From Actinomadura sp. KC06 (lineage in GTDB: Bacteria > Actinomycetota > Actinomycetes > Streptosporangiales > Streptosporangiaceae): a stretch of DNA of 64,000 nucleotides. The stretch lies in assembly GCF_004348735.1 (NCBI RefSeq), contig NZ_SMKT01000025.1, forward strand, positions 1-64,000, read 5' to 3'. Below, in pieces: positions 17,096 to 25,290 of this stretch (within the stretch, counting starts at the first letter, position 1; each line of letters opens with the position of its first letter). A model generated the notes under the pieces. That model made no database searches, was not told the DNA's origin, and saw only the letters and a program-made list of their open reading frames with translations. Made by a program: the position numbers and the translations under genes.

Positions 17096-18094
17096 TCAGT
17101 CCCAGGCCTCGCCGATCCTGGTCAATTGATCGGCGTACTCGATGCGGCCCGCCCACTCGCCGGGCCAGGCGCCCATCCCGAGGTGCGCGCCCGCGAAGGC
17201 GCCCGCCAGGCAGGCGATCGAGTCGGAGTCGCCGGAGCTGGCCGCCCCGCGCCAGATCGCCTCGACGGGCTCGTCCGGGAAGAGCAGGAAGCACAGCAGG
17301 CCGGTCGCCAGGGCCTCCTCGGCCGTCCAGCCCGGCCCGGTGATCTCGCAGGGGTCGGACGCGCGGTCGCCGCGGGCGAGGGCCTCGTCCAGCGCGTCGA
17401 GCCGTGCGAGGCACTCGTCCCAGCCGCGGGCGATGAACGTCTCGGGGGCGTCGATGCCGGGGTGCTGCCACAAGGTGCCGAGCCACCGTTCGTGGTACAC
17501 CGCGCGCTGGTCGTGGCACCGGGCCCGGAGCGCGGCGGGCAGGTCGGACGGGTCCATGCCGTCCGCCAGCCACCGGACGGCGAACGCGGTCAGCTCGCTG
17601 GCGGCCAGCCCGGTCGGATGGCCGTGGGTGAGGGCCGCCTGGAGCTGGGACGCGCCGGCGCGCGTCTCGTCCGGCAGGCCGGGCGCCAGCCCGACCGGCG
17701 CGACCCGCATGTTCGCGCCGCAGCCCTTCGAGCCCGCCACGGTGGCCTCCAGCCACGGCTTCCCGGCGGCTAGGCCCCTGCACGCCCGCAAGCACGTGTT
17801 TCCGGGCGCTCGATTGTTGTCGGGGCTGTTGAGCCACTCGATGAAACGCCGACGCCACATCGGCGTTATCAAATCCGCTGTGAAAGGAGGGTTTTCCAGG
17901 GCGTCCAGCATGGCGAGCCCGACCGCGATCGCCATCTGCGTGTCGTCGGTGACCAGCGCAGGGTCGCCGTTGAGCTGCGTAGGCCCGTGGTCACCGAAAC
18001 GCCGGTGAATCTGCTTCATGGTGAGGAATTCCGTCGGCGCGCCCAGAGAATCCCCGTACGCCAGACCGAACATCGCCCCGCTCGCCCGTCTCAT
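17096..18094 (-). CDS. ADP-ribosylglycohydrolase-family protein
   Basis: 332 residues from ATG 18094, which is better placed behind GAGGGAG than the ATG three codons upstream. Metal-ligand motifs of the family are present: GLAYGDSLGAPTEF near the start, TDDTQMAIAVG, and SSGDSDSIACLAGAFAGAHLG near the C-terminus. These coordinate two Mg ions and hydrolyse ADP-ribose from proteins or small molecules (DraG/ARH3-like). It follows the AraC regulator by only a few bases, so the two probably form an operon. The target in this organism is unknown. Confidence 0.87.
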   Translation of the reverse strand: MRRASGAMFGLAYGDSLGAPTEFLTMKQIHRRFGDHGPTQLNGDPALVTDDTQMAIAVGLAMLDALENPPFTADLITPMWRRRFIEWLNSPDNNRAPGNTCLRACRGLAAGKPWLEATVAGSKGCGANMRVAPVGLAPGLPDETRAGASQLQAALTHGHPTGLAASELTAFAVRWLADGMDPSDLPAALRARCHDQRAVYHERWLGTLWQHPGIDAPETFIARGWDECLARLDALDEALARGDRASDPCEITGPGWTAEEALATGLLCFLLFPDEPVEAIWRGAASSGDSDSIACLAGAFAGAHLGMGAWPGEWAGRIEYADQLTRIGEAWD

Positions 18095-18109
18095 GGGCGG
18101 CATTCTCCC

Positions 18110-18934
18110 TCAATTCGTGCACGCCCCGCGGTAGCCGCCGGGCGTCATGCCGTAGCAGCGGACGAACCAGCGCGTCAGATGGCTCTGGTCCGCGAACCCC
18201 GTCGCCGCCGCCACGTCCCCGATCGCGTCGCCCCGCGCCAGCAGGCGGCGCGCGGCGCGGAGCCGGAGCTGCCGCTGGTAGTCGCTCGGCGCCATCCCGT
18301 ACACCCGCCGGAACCCCCGGTAGAGCGCGAACCTGCTGCACCCCGCCGCCGCGGCCAGCTCGTCGGCGCCGATGTCGTCCAGGTACGCGTCCTGAAGCCG
18401 CCGCCGGGCCCGCTCCACCGCGCCCGGGACGGACGCCGCGCGCACCCTTCGCGTGGCGGCGCGGTGCACCATCGCGCCGACCGTCGCGGTGAGCAGCTCG
18501 TCCCGCCGCAGCGCGGACGCCCCGCCGAGCAGCGCCGCGTGCAGGCCGCGCAGGTTCCGCGCCAGGACGGGATCGGCCACGACGGGGGAGCCGAACAGCG
18601 GAAGCCCCGCCGGACGGTCCGCGATGTCGGCCAGCACGCCGGACACCAGCTCCGGTCCGATGTGCACGATCCGGTACGTGAAGCCCAGCTCGTCGGCGGC
18701 GTGGCCGTCGTGCGGATCGTCCGGGTTGAACGCGATGACCATCCCGGCCGCGCTGGTGTGCGCGCCGCCCCGGCACCGGAACGCCTGATAGCCGTCCTCG
18801 GTGACGCCGAACGAGTACGTCTCGTGGCTGTGCCGGTGGTAGACGTGCCGCTCGAAATGCGCGTGCATCGCCTCCAGCGGACGGTCGGACGACCGCCAGT
18901 ACCTGCTCCAGTCCACGTTTCCAGTGTGGCGCAC
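18110..18934 (-). CDS. AraC-family transcriptional regulator
   Basis: 274 residues from a GTG at 18934. The N-terminal cupin-like half (HVYHRHSHETYSFGV, FNPDDPHDGHAAD) is the ligand-binding domain. The C-terminal half has two helix-turn-helix motifs: IGADELAAAAGCSRFALYRG and IGDVAAATGFADQSHLTRWF. It is divergent from the DUF2000 gene, a pairing often seen in actinomycetes, which suggests it controls that gene and itself. The 45-bp intergenic space must hold both promoters. A later GTG at residue 7 could also be the start. Confidence 0.9.
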   Translation of the reverse strand: MRHTGNVDWSRYWRSSDRPLEAMHAHFERHVYHRHSHETYSFGVTEDGYQAFRCRGGAHTSAAGMVIAFNPDDPHDGHAADELGFTYRIVHIGPELVSGVLADIADRPAGLPLFGSPVVADPVLARNLRGLHAALLGGASALRRDELLTATVGAMVHRAATRRVRAASVPGAVERARRRLQDAYLDDIGADELAAAAGCSRFALYRGFRRVYGMAPSDYQRQLRLRAARRLLARGDAIGDVAAATGFADQSHLTRWFVRCYGMTPGGYRGACTN

Positions 18935-18979
18935 GAGCGTTCAAGACGGCCCCGCCCCCGGTCGCGGAAGCTGGACGGC

Positions 18980-19390
18980 ATGCGTTTCGACACCAAGATC
19001 GGGATCGTGGTCCGGGACGACCTGGCCGCGTGGCAGCGGCTCAACGTGACCGCGTTCCTGGCCAGCGCCGTCGCCGGCGGCGTCCCCGGCGTCATCGGCC
19101 TGCCGTACGAGGACGCGTCCGGCAACGAGTACCTGCCGATGTTCCGGCAGCCCGTCCTCGTCTACGAGGGCGGCGCAGCGGCGATCCTCACCGCCCACGG
19201 GCGCGCCCTCGCCCGCGAGATGGACCTCGCCGTCTACATCGAGGACATGTTCAAGACGGGCCACGACGAGGCCAACCGCGAGACCGTCCGCGCGGTGACC
19301 GCCGACGAGATGCCGCTCGTCGGGTTCGCCGTGCACGGGCCGAGGAACGGCGTGGACAAGGTCCTCAAGGGGCTGCGGCTGCACCCGTGA
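18980..19390 (+). CDS. DUF2000-family protein
   Basis: 136 residues from ATG 18980. The opening FDTKIGIVVRDDLAAWQRLNVTAF and the central GLPYEDASGNEYLPMFRQPV match DUF2000, a small fold of unknown function often next to AraC regulators. No signal peptide or catalytic motif is seen. Its last 26 bases overlap the 3' end of the convergent acyl-CoA dehydrogenase gene. Confidence 0.82.
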   Translation: MRFDTKIGIVVRDDLAAWQRLNVTAFLASAVAGGVPGVIGLPYEDASGNEYLPMFRQPVLVYEGGAAAILTAHGRALAREMDLAVYIEDMFKTGHDEANRETVRAVTADEMPLVGFAVHGPRNGVDKVLKGLRLHP

Positions 19391-20465
19391 GCCCGGCCAG
19401 CTCGGCGAGGCGCTCCCGGTGCAGGCCGGGGGCGCCGAAGAGCTGCCGCGACCCCTGCGCCCGCTTGAAATAAAGATGCGCGTCGTGCTCCCACGTGAAC
19501 CCGATGCCGCCGTGCAGCTGGATCGCCTCGCCCGCCGTGTGGAAGAACGCGTCCGAGCAGTACGCCTTGGCGAGCGCGGCGGCTTCGGGCAACTCGTCAG
19601 GGCTCTCGTCCGCGACGGCCGCCGCGTTCAGCACCGCCGACCGCGCCGACTCCACCAGCACGAACATGTCCGCGCACCGGTGCTTGACCGCCTGGAACGA
19701 CCCGATCGGACGCCCGAACTGGCGCCGCACCTTCAGGTACTCGACCGTCATGTCCAGGGTCTTCTGCGCCCCGCCGAGCTGCTCGGCCGCCAGCGCCACG
19801 GCCGCCACGTCGAGCGCCCTCTCCACGGCCTCCGCCCCGCCCACCCGGCGCGTGGGAACCCCGCCGAACCCGACCCGCGCCAGCTTCCGCGTCTGATCGA
19901 GCGTCGGCAGCAGCTCCCGGACGACCCCGTCCGCGTCGCCCGCCACCGCGTACAGGCCGACGCCGTCGCCGTCCCTGGCCGCGACGAGGATCACGTCGGC
20001 GACATGCCCGTCCAGGACGAAGCTCTTGCTTCCGCGCAGCACACCGCCCTCGAACACGGTCTGCACCGCGCCGAGGTCCCAGCGGCCGTCCTCCTCCGCC
20101 ACCGCGAGCGTCGCGATCGTCGACCCGTCCGCGATGCCCGGCAGCAGGTCGTGTCCGCCGTCCCCGGCCTCCAGCGCCGCCGCGGCCGTGATCGCGGCGA
20201 GGAACGGCGCGCACACCACGGCCCGTCCCATCTCCTCGAACACGACGGCCAGCTCGCGCATCCCGAACCCCGCGCCGCCGTGCTCCTCCGGAATCGCGAG
20301 GCCCTGCAGCCCGAGCTGCCCCGCCATCTGCGCCCACATGTCAGGGTCGTAGCCCGTGGCCGTCCTCATCAGCCGCCGCACCTCACCGGCGGGGGACCGG
20401 TCGGCGAAGAAGCGCCGCAGCGCGTCCCGCAGCTCCCGCTGTTCCTCGGTGACGACGAGCTTCAT
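19365..20465 (-). CDS. Acyl-CoA dehydrogenase (FadE-like)
   Basis: 366 residues from ATG 20465. The N-terminal helical domain contains AIPEEHGGAGFGMRELAVVFEEMGR; the C-terminal domain has VRRQFGRPIGSFQAVKHRCADM and QLHGGIGFTWEHDAHLYFKR. The TWEHDAHLY glutamate position is typical of actinobacterial FadE enzymes. It is an FAD enzyme oxidising an acyl-CoA to the 2-enoyl-CoA. It could work with the acyl-CoA synthetase at 12543, but they are not adjacent. Its end overlaps the convergent DUF2000 gene. Confidence 0.9.
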   Translation of the reverse strand: MKLVVTEEQRELRDALRRFFADRSPAGEVRRLMRTATGYDPDMWAQMAGQLGLQGLAIPEEHGGAGFGMRELAVVFEEMGRAVVCAPFLAAITAAAALEAGDGGHDLLPGIADGSTIATLAVAEEDGRWDLGAVQTVFEGGVLRGSKSFVLDGHVADVILVAARDGDGVGLYAVAGDADGVVRELLPTLDQTRKLARVGFGGVPTRRVGGAEAVERALDVAAVALAAEQLGGAQKTLDMTVEYLKVRRQFGRPIGSFQAVKHRCADMFVLVESARSAVLNAAAVADESPDELPEAAALAKAYCSDAFFHTAGEAIQLHGGIGFTWEHDAHLYFKRAQGSRQLFGAPGLHRERLAELAGLTGAAAAP

Positions 20466-20554
20466 CCGGGCGGCCTCCCCACGCTGGTACCGGGGCCATC
20501 CTGCCGCACGCCGCCCGCCCGCCTCACCGGCGGTTCCCGGCCAGCGGGACGTGG

Positions 20555-20797
20555 TCAGGGCGCCCAGTCGTGCGGCCCCAGCACGTACCCCTTCGGGGTG
20601 GAGTGCACGTGGTTGATCGACACCAGATGCCCGAGCGCGGCCCACAGATCCTCCTCGGGCCCGCCCACCAGCCGCCCGATCGTGTCGAAGTCCGCCGCCC
20701 CGCCCTCCTTGTCGATCTCCGCCACGGTCTCGTACACGGTCAGCTCGAAGTCCGTCAGCTCCTGAACGTCCCCACGCCGTGCATCTCGCTCATCCAT
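20555..20797 (-). CDS. Small winged-helix-like hypothetical protein
   Basis: 80 residues from ATG 20797. It is acidic with an alternating helix pattern: LTDFELTVYETVAEIDKEGG, then FDTIGRLVGGPEEDLWAALGHLVSINHV and a short beta end TPKGYVLGPHDW. The pattern of three helices and a beta wing suggests a small winged-helix fold, but I recognise no named family. It sits between the acyl-CoA dehydrogenase and the Uma2 gene. An upstream TTG two codons earlier is also possible. Confidence 0.55.
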   Translation of the reverse strand: MDERDARRGDVQELTDFELTVYETVAEIDKEGGAADFDTIGRLVGGPEEDLWAALGHLVSINHVHSTPKGYVLGPHDWAP

Positions 20798-20911
20798 GAC
20801 CAAACCGTGCCCACTCTGGGTCGTCTTATCTGCACGGCGTCTCCGACCGGCCGTAGGCTGGGACCGTAGAGTTCGATGACTACGATCTGTGTGCGAAGGG
20901 TGGCGCTCTGC

Positions 20912-20937
20912 TATAACCTCGCTCGCGAGGAAAGGAG
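20912..20937 (+). promoter_or_regulatory. Probable promoter and leader hairpin of the Uma2 gene
   Basis: A TATAAC -10 box lies at 20912-20917 with no clear -35. Immediately after it CCTCGC-TC-GCGAGG (20917-20930) can form a perfect six-pair hairpin at or near the transcript start, and AAAGGAG (20931-20937) is the ribosome site for the ATG at 20944. The hairpin could influence transcript stability, but this is inference. Confidence 0.4.
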
Positions 20938-20943
20938 CAGGGC

Positions 20944-21531
20944 ATGCCTGTCATGGTTGAAGAGCCTCTGTCGCAGGGAGACGACGCTCTCCTGGAAGGT
21001 TTCCTCGCCCTCGATACCCCCGAAGGCTTCCGGGCCGAGCTGATCGACGGAGAGGTCGTCGTGACCCCACCCTTCCTGGGCGACCACGAGCATTGCGTCG
21101 CGGAAATTTCCTACCAGGTCGTCCGTGACTCCCCGAACGCCTTCCACTGGGCCGGTCAGAAGGGTTTGATCGTCCCCGGTGGCGCGGGCGGCCAAGGCAA
21201 CCGCGTCATCCCGGACATGGTCTTCGCCCCCCGGGATCTCCATCTCTTCGGCGGCGCCAGCGAATGGATGCCGGTCGAGCCAAACGGTATCGCCATGGTC
21301 GTCGAGGTGACGTCCTCCAAGCCGGAACCCGACCGCACCAGCAAGAGGTACGGGTACGCGCGCGCTGGGATCCAGCTCTATCTCCTCGTTGATCGTGGTG
21401 AGGAGCGGGTGTTCCTGTTCAGCGGTCCGGACGGCGAGGACTACGGGCACATCGACCAGGTGCCGTTCGGGAAGGGTCTTCCGCTGCCGGAGCCGTTCGA
21501 GATCGAGCTGGACACGTCCAAGTTCGGCTGA
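20944..21531 (+). CDS. Uma2-family (DUF820) putative restriction-fold protein
   Basis: 195 residues from ATG 20944 behind AAAGGAG. The Uma2 pattern is clear: FRAELIDGEVVVTPP near the N-terminus, NRVIPDMVFAPRDL with the PD aspartate, and MVVEVTSSKPEPDRTSKRYGYARAGIQLYLLVD, where VEVTS carries the second acidic residue of a PD-(D/E)xK core. These proteins are numerous in actinomycetes and cyanobacteria and their role is not settled. It has its own promoter and no operon partner. Confidence 0.88.
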   Translation: MPVMVEEPLSQGDDALLEGFLALDTPEGFRAELIDGEVVVTPPFLGDHEHCVAEISYQVVRDSPNAFHWAGQKGLIVPGGAGGQGNRVIPDMVFAPRDLHLFGGASEWMPVEPNGIAMVVEVTSSKPEPDRTSKRYGYARAGIQLYLLVDRGEERVFLFSGPDGEDYGHIDQVPFGKGLPLPEPFEIELDTSKFG

Positions 21532-21599
21532 GCTGTCACGCGGGTGGGTGGTGTGTCGTCTTCCTGGTGAGGAAATCTTCGAGCTAGGGAGCGGACGCT

Positions 21600-22514
21600 A
21601 TGCGAGCAGTGCGGATTCATGAGCGGGGCGGTGGCGACGGGCTTGTCGTGGAGGACGTGCCGTTGCCGCAGGCGGCCACCGGGGACGTGGTGGTGCGGGT
21701 GCGGGCGGCCGGGATCGTTCCGGACGAGCTCGACTGGCCCGGCACCTGGGTCGACCGGGCCGGGCGCGACCGGACGCCGTCCATTCCGGCGCACGACGTC
21801 GCCGGGGAGGTCGCCGAGGTCAGGTACGGGACCAGCGGGTTCGCCGTGGGCGACCGCGTCTTCGGCCTGACCGACTGGCACCGCGACGGTGCGGCGGCCG
21901 AATACGTGGCGGTGGAGGCGCGGAACCTTGCGCCGATGCCGTCCTCCCTCTCTTTCACCGACGCGGCCGCGCTGCCGCTGTCGGGGCTGACGGCCTGGCA
22001 GGGACTCTTCGTGCACGGTGGGCTGGAGGCCGGGCAGACGGTCGTGGTCCACGGCGCGGGCGGCGGCACCGGTGTTCTGGCGGTGCAGCTCGCTCGGCAG
22101 GCGGGGGCGCATGTGATCGCCACGGGGCGGGGGCGGGCCGCCGATCTCGCGACGAAGATGGGCGCGCACGGCTTCGTCGACCTGGAGAAGCAGAGCTTCG
22201 CCGAAGCCGTCGGCCCGGTCGATCTGGTCTTCGACACCATTGGCGGTGACCTGCTCGTTGAGTCTGCGGGGAAGGTCAAGGCCGGGGGTGCTCTTGTCTC
22301 GATCACGGCGCCGCCGCCGGTTCGGCCCGAGGGCGGACGTGCCGCGTTCTTCATCGTCGAGCCGAACCGCGACCAGCTCGCGGAATTGGCCGGACGGGCC
22401 GAGTCGGGCGAACTACGTCCGCACGTCGGGGCCGTTTATCCCTTGGCCGAGGCCCGCGAAGCGTTCAGGGCCAAGAGCGAAGGTGTGCCTGGGAAGGTCG
22501 TCCTGCGGGTGTGA
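21600..22514 (+). CDS. NADP-dependent quinone-oxidoreductase-like alcohol dehydrogenase
   Basis: 304 residues from ATG 21600. The N-terminal GroES-like domain (MRAVRIHERGGGDGL...VVVRVRAAGIVPDELDWPGTW) lacks zinc-ligand cysteines, as in zeta-crystallin-type quinone oxidoreductases. The Rossmann motif VVHGAGGGTGVLAVQLARQAGA is intact, followed by a C-terminal GKVVLRV strand. It reduces quinones or enals with NADPH (family knowledge). No partner gene is evident. Confidence 0.9.
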   Translation: MRAVRIHERGGGDGLVVEDVPLPQAATGDVVVRVRAAGIVPDELDWPGTWVDRAGRDRTPSIPAHDVAGEVAEVRYGTSGFAVGDRVFGLTDWHRDGAAAEYVAVEARNLAPMPSSLSFTDAAALPLSGLTAWQGLFVHGGLEAGQTVVVHGAGGGTGVLAVQLARQAGAHVIATGRGRAADLATKMGAHGFVDLEKQSFAEAVGPVDLVFDTIGGDLLVESAGKVKAGGALVSITAPPPVRPEGGRAAFFIVEPNRDQLAELAGRAESGELRPHVGAVYPLAEAREAFRAKSEGVPGKVVLRV

Positions 22515-22661
22515 GCTATGCCACATTGGCACGGTCCCGATCGAGGATAGAGTGATCTTGTAATCCGGGACGGAACTCCCCGCAGGTGGTCCTTCCGAGG
22601 ATTTTCCCATCCGGTTCTGCGCCCACTCACGACCTCTGTCCATGCACAGAAGGGAATTACA

Positions 22662-24338
22662 GTGAGGCGCTGGAGAACAGCCCTGATCAGTGTTGCCGCG
22701 CTCGCGGCTTTACTCGTCCCCGTACAGACGGCCGCGGCCGACGGCCCCAAGGAATCGCAGGCCCGCGGTCCTCTGGCGGGACCCTCCTACAAACTCGGAC
22801 ACAGCAAGATCAAGGCTCCCGCGCGGGCAAGCGCGGCGGCCGACCACACGATCACGCTCCGCGCCATCGACCTGGACGGTGTGGCGAAGGCGCCCCTGGC
22901 GAGCCTGGTCGATCTGGCGACCGGCACGGAGTACGTGCTCACCGAGTCCGGCACCACGCTCACCGGCGTCGTCCCGGCCGGAGACTACAACCTGAACGGG
23001 ATCGTCCTCACGGGCAATCCCTTCTCGCCGAGCGACCTGGCCCTCTACGGCAACCCCACGCTCACCGTGGCCGGTGACGTCGATCTCACGATGGACGCCC
23101 GGACGGCCACGGAGATCCACTCGGTCAGCCCGTCCGCGACCGCGACCGAGATCCACAGCCACGCCCAGATCATCCAGACGATCGCCGGGCAGGAGATCTC
23201 CGCGACCGTGAGCGGCAACCCCGGGGCGACCCTGCGCACCTGGCCGTCGGCCAGCACCACGCGGCCGTACCACTTCATCTACGCGGAGAGCAAGACCGAG
23301 CCGCTGAACACGCTGCCGTCGCCGCGCGCCTACAAGCTGGCGTTCACGACGGCCGGCCGCGTCCCCGCGAACCTGACGTTCACCGCCGCCCAGAGCAGTC
23401 TGGCGCTGGTGAACACCACGTACGCGTCTCAGGGCGTGCCGTCCGCCGGGGCCGGCGCCCACTCCACGATCGTCGACTTCGACGGCATCGGCGGGACCCC
23501 GATCGGGCTCTCGAACACCCCCACCGCGGGCAGCACCCAGCGGGTCTACTACACCGCGAACGGCGTGAAGTGGATCGCGGGGACCTACGTCTACGACGTG
23601 GGCAGCGTCCAGGTGGCGGAGAACCGGCTCGGGGTCCGCACCTACACCGCGGGGAGCACGTCCGCCGAGGTGTGGAACAAGGCCGCGTTCGGGCCCACCA
23701 CGAGCGTCGGGCACGGTCAGGGGATGCTCGTCTTCCGCCCGCGGGTGACCGACACGGGGCAGGTCGGCCACGACAACTACAGCGGCAACAACTCCACGGG
23801 AACCACCGGCACGATCACCCTCTACCGCAACGGGGTGCAGGTCGGCGTGAGCACCAACCCGCTCGCCGGCGACTGGACCGTGCCGCCCGCCTCAGCCACC
23901 TACCAGCTGCGCATGGTCACGCAGCGCACCGTCGCCTGGTCGCAGTACGCCAAGAGCATCAACGCGCGCTGGACGTTCACGTCCGCCGAGCAGCCGGGCG
24001 ACCCGTTCGACAACCAGTTCCGCCTGCTCCAGCCGCGGATCACCGGCGCCTACGACAGCAGCGGGCGCGCGCCGGACGGCACCACGTTCCCGCTGGACGT
24101 CGCCGTCGAACGCGCCACGAGCGGGAGCGCGGTCACCTCGCTGTCGCTGCAGGCGTCGTTCAACGACGGCTCCACCTGGGTCAACGTGCCGCTGACCGCC
24201 AACGGCACCGACCGCTGGACGGCCAACGTCGCCCACCCCCTCACCCACAACGGCTTTGTGGCCCTGCGCTTCAACGCCTCCGACGGCTCCGGGAACTCGG
24301 TGCAGCAGACCGTGACCCGCGCCTACGGCCTGAGCTGA
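22662..24338 (+). CDS. Secreted protein resembling the C-terminal region of S8 peptidases
   Basis: 558 residues from a GTG. A signal peptide is clear (RRWRTALISVAALAALLVPV, then TAAADG). The rest is serine/threonine-rich beta sequence with no catalytic triad: TITLRAIDLDGVAKAPLASLVD, VPAGDYNLNGIVLTGNPFS, LTMDARTATEI and a C-terminal Ig-like segment. From memory this order of modules matches the long C-terminal part of secreted actinobacterial subtilases, here without the protease domain. It could be an orphaned domain or a stand-alone adhesin. A strong terminator follows. Confidence 0.6.
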   Translation: MRRWRTALISVAALAALLVPVQTAAADGPKESQARGPLAGPSYKLGHSKIKAPARASAAADHTITLRAIDLDGVAKAPLASLVDLATGTEYVLTESGTTLTGVVPAGDYNLNGIVLTGNPFSPSDLALYGNPTLTVAGDVDLTMDARTATEIHSVSPSATATEIHSHAQIIQTIAGQEISATVSGNPGATLRTWPSASTTRPYHFIYAESKTEPLNTLPSPRAYKLAFTTAGRVPANLTFTAAQSSLALVNTTYASQGVPSAGAGAHSTIVDFDGIGGTPIGLSNTPTAGSTQRVYYTANGVKWIAGTYVYDVGSVQVAENRLGVRTYTAGSTSAEVWNKAAFGPTTSVGHGQGMLVFRPRVTDTGQVGHDNYSGNNSTGTTGTITLYRNGVQVGVSTNPLAGDWTVPPASATYQLRMVTQRTVAWSQYAKSINARWTFTSAEQPGDPFDNQFRLLQPRITGAYDSSGRAPDGTTFPLDVAVERATSGSAVTSLSLQASFNDGSTWVNVPLTANGTDRWTANVAHPLTHNGFVALRFNASDGSGNSVQQTVTRAYGLS

Positions 24339-24350
24339 CGCCAGGCTTCC

Positions 24351-24386
24351 GCGGCCCCGGACGCCCTCGCGGGCGTCCGGGGCCGC
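24351..24386. terminator. Perfect 16-bp stem terminator
   Basis: GCGGCCCCGGACGCCC (24351-24366), loop TCGC, and its exact complement at 24371-24386. It lies 13 bases after the secreted-protein stop. No U tract follows, which is normal in high-GC actinomycetes. Confidence 0.85.
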
Positions 24387-24471
24387 TCTGCGGTCAGGGG
24401 TCTGTTGTGCGGGGCTTTAGGGTGGCGGCGGGGGACAGGCGCGTCCCGCCGCCATGAGGAGGAGTGATCAC

Positions 24472-25209
24472 GTGACCTGGTTCCGCTGCGCCGAGAGCCG
24501 TCCCTGGGCGTCGCTGCGGCTGTTCTGCCTGCCGCACGCGGGCGGGTCCGCGGTGTTCTACCGGCCGTGGGCCAAGGAGATCAATCCGGCCGTCGAGGTG
24601 CACGCCGTCCAGTACCCGGGACGCGCCGACCGGATGGCGGACGCGCTCGTCCCCGACGCGCACCAGCTCGCCCGGCTCGTCGCCGGGGCGATGGCGCCGC
24701 TGGCCGACCGCCCGGTCGCGCTGTTCGGGCACAGCATGGGCGCCGTCCTGGCGTACGAGGTGGCGCGGCTGCTGCAGGAGCGGGGCAGCGCGCCGGTGCA
24801 CCTGTTCGCGTCCGGCTCGCGCCCGCCGCACGACCGCGGCGACGACCGCGTCTCCGACCGGGACGACGACGGCGTGGTCGAGGAGATGCTGAGGCTCGGC
24901 GGCACCGACGCGGAGGCGCTGCGCGAGCCGGAGCTGCGGGAGCTGGTGCTGCCGTACGTCCGGAACGACTTCGCGCTGATCGAGGACTACGCGCACCGGG
25001 AGGGCGTCCGGCTGGCCGTCCCGGTCACCGCGATCGTCGGGGACGCCGACCCGCACGTGACCGAGGAGCAGGCCGCCGGCTGGTCCGACGTCACCGACGG
25101 GCGGTTCGCGCTCACCGTCATGCCCGGCGACCACTTCTACCTGCTGGACCGGCAGCGGGACGTCATCGCGGAGATCCTCCGCACGCTCGAGGTTCCCGCC
25201 GCTCCCTGA
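24472..25209 (+). CDS. Type II thioesterase
   Basis: 245 residues from GTG 24472, chosen because AGGAGG lies eight bases upstream; an ATG at 24454 would put that site inside the gene. The hallmark TEII opening LRLFCLPHAGGSAVFYRPWA is followed by VQYPGRADRMAD, the nucleophile elbow ALFGHSMGAVLAYEVA and a C-terminal MPGDHFYL histidine; VGDADPHV carries the acid. Such enzymes clear misprimed acyl groups from PKS/NRPS carrier proteins. No PKS or NRPS is nearby, so its partner is elsewhere in the genome. It is insulated by strong hairpins on both sides. Confidence 0.87.
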   Translation: MTWFRCAESRPWASLRLFCLPHAGGSAVFYRPWAKEINPAVEVHAVQYPGRADRMADALVPDAHQLARLVAGAMAPLADRPVALFGHSMGAVLAYEVARLLQERGSAPVHLFASGSRPPHDRGDDRVSDRDDDGVVEEMLRLGGTDAEALREPELRELVLPYVRNDFALIEDYAHREGVRLAVPVTAIVGDADPHVTEEQAAGWSDVTDGRFALTVMPGDHFYLLDRQRDVIAEILRTLEVPAAP

Positions 25210-25222
25210 GAGCCGGAAAAGC

Positions 25223-25264
25223 GGCGGGCCGCCTCCACGGGAGTCCGTGTGGAGGCGGCCCGCC
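25223..25264. terminator. Bidirectional terminator between thioesterase and S1 protease
   Basis: A 16-bp perfect inverted repeat, 25223-25238 and 25249-25264, with a ten-base loop lies in the 81-bp gap between two convergent genes. It can serve both. Confidence 0.85.
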
Positions 25265-25290
25265 TACTCGGGTGCCGTTCGATCAGCGGA

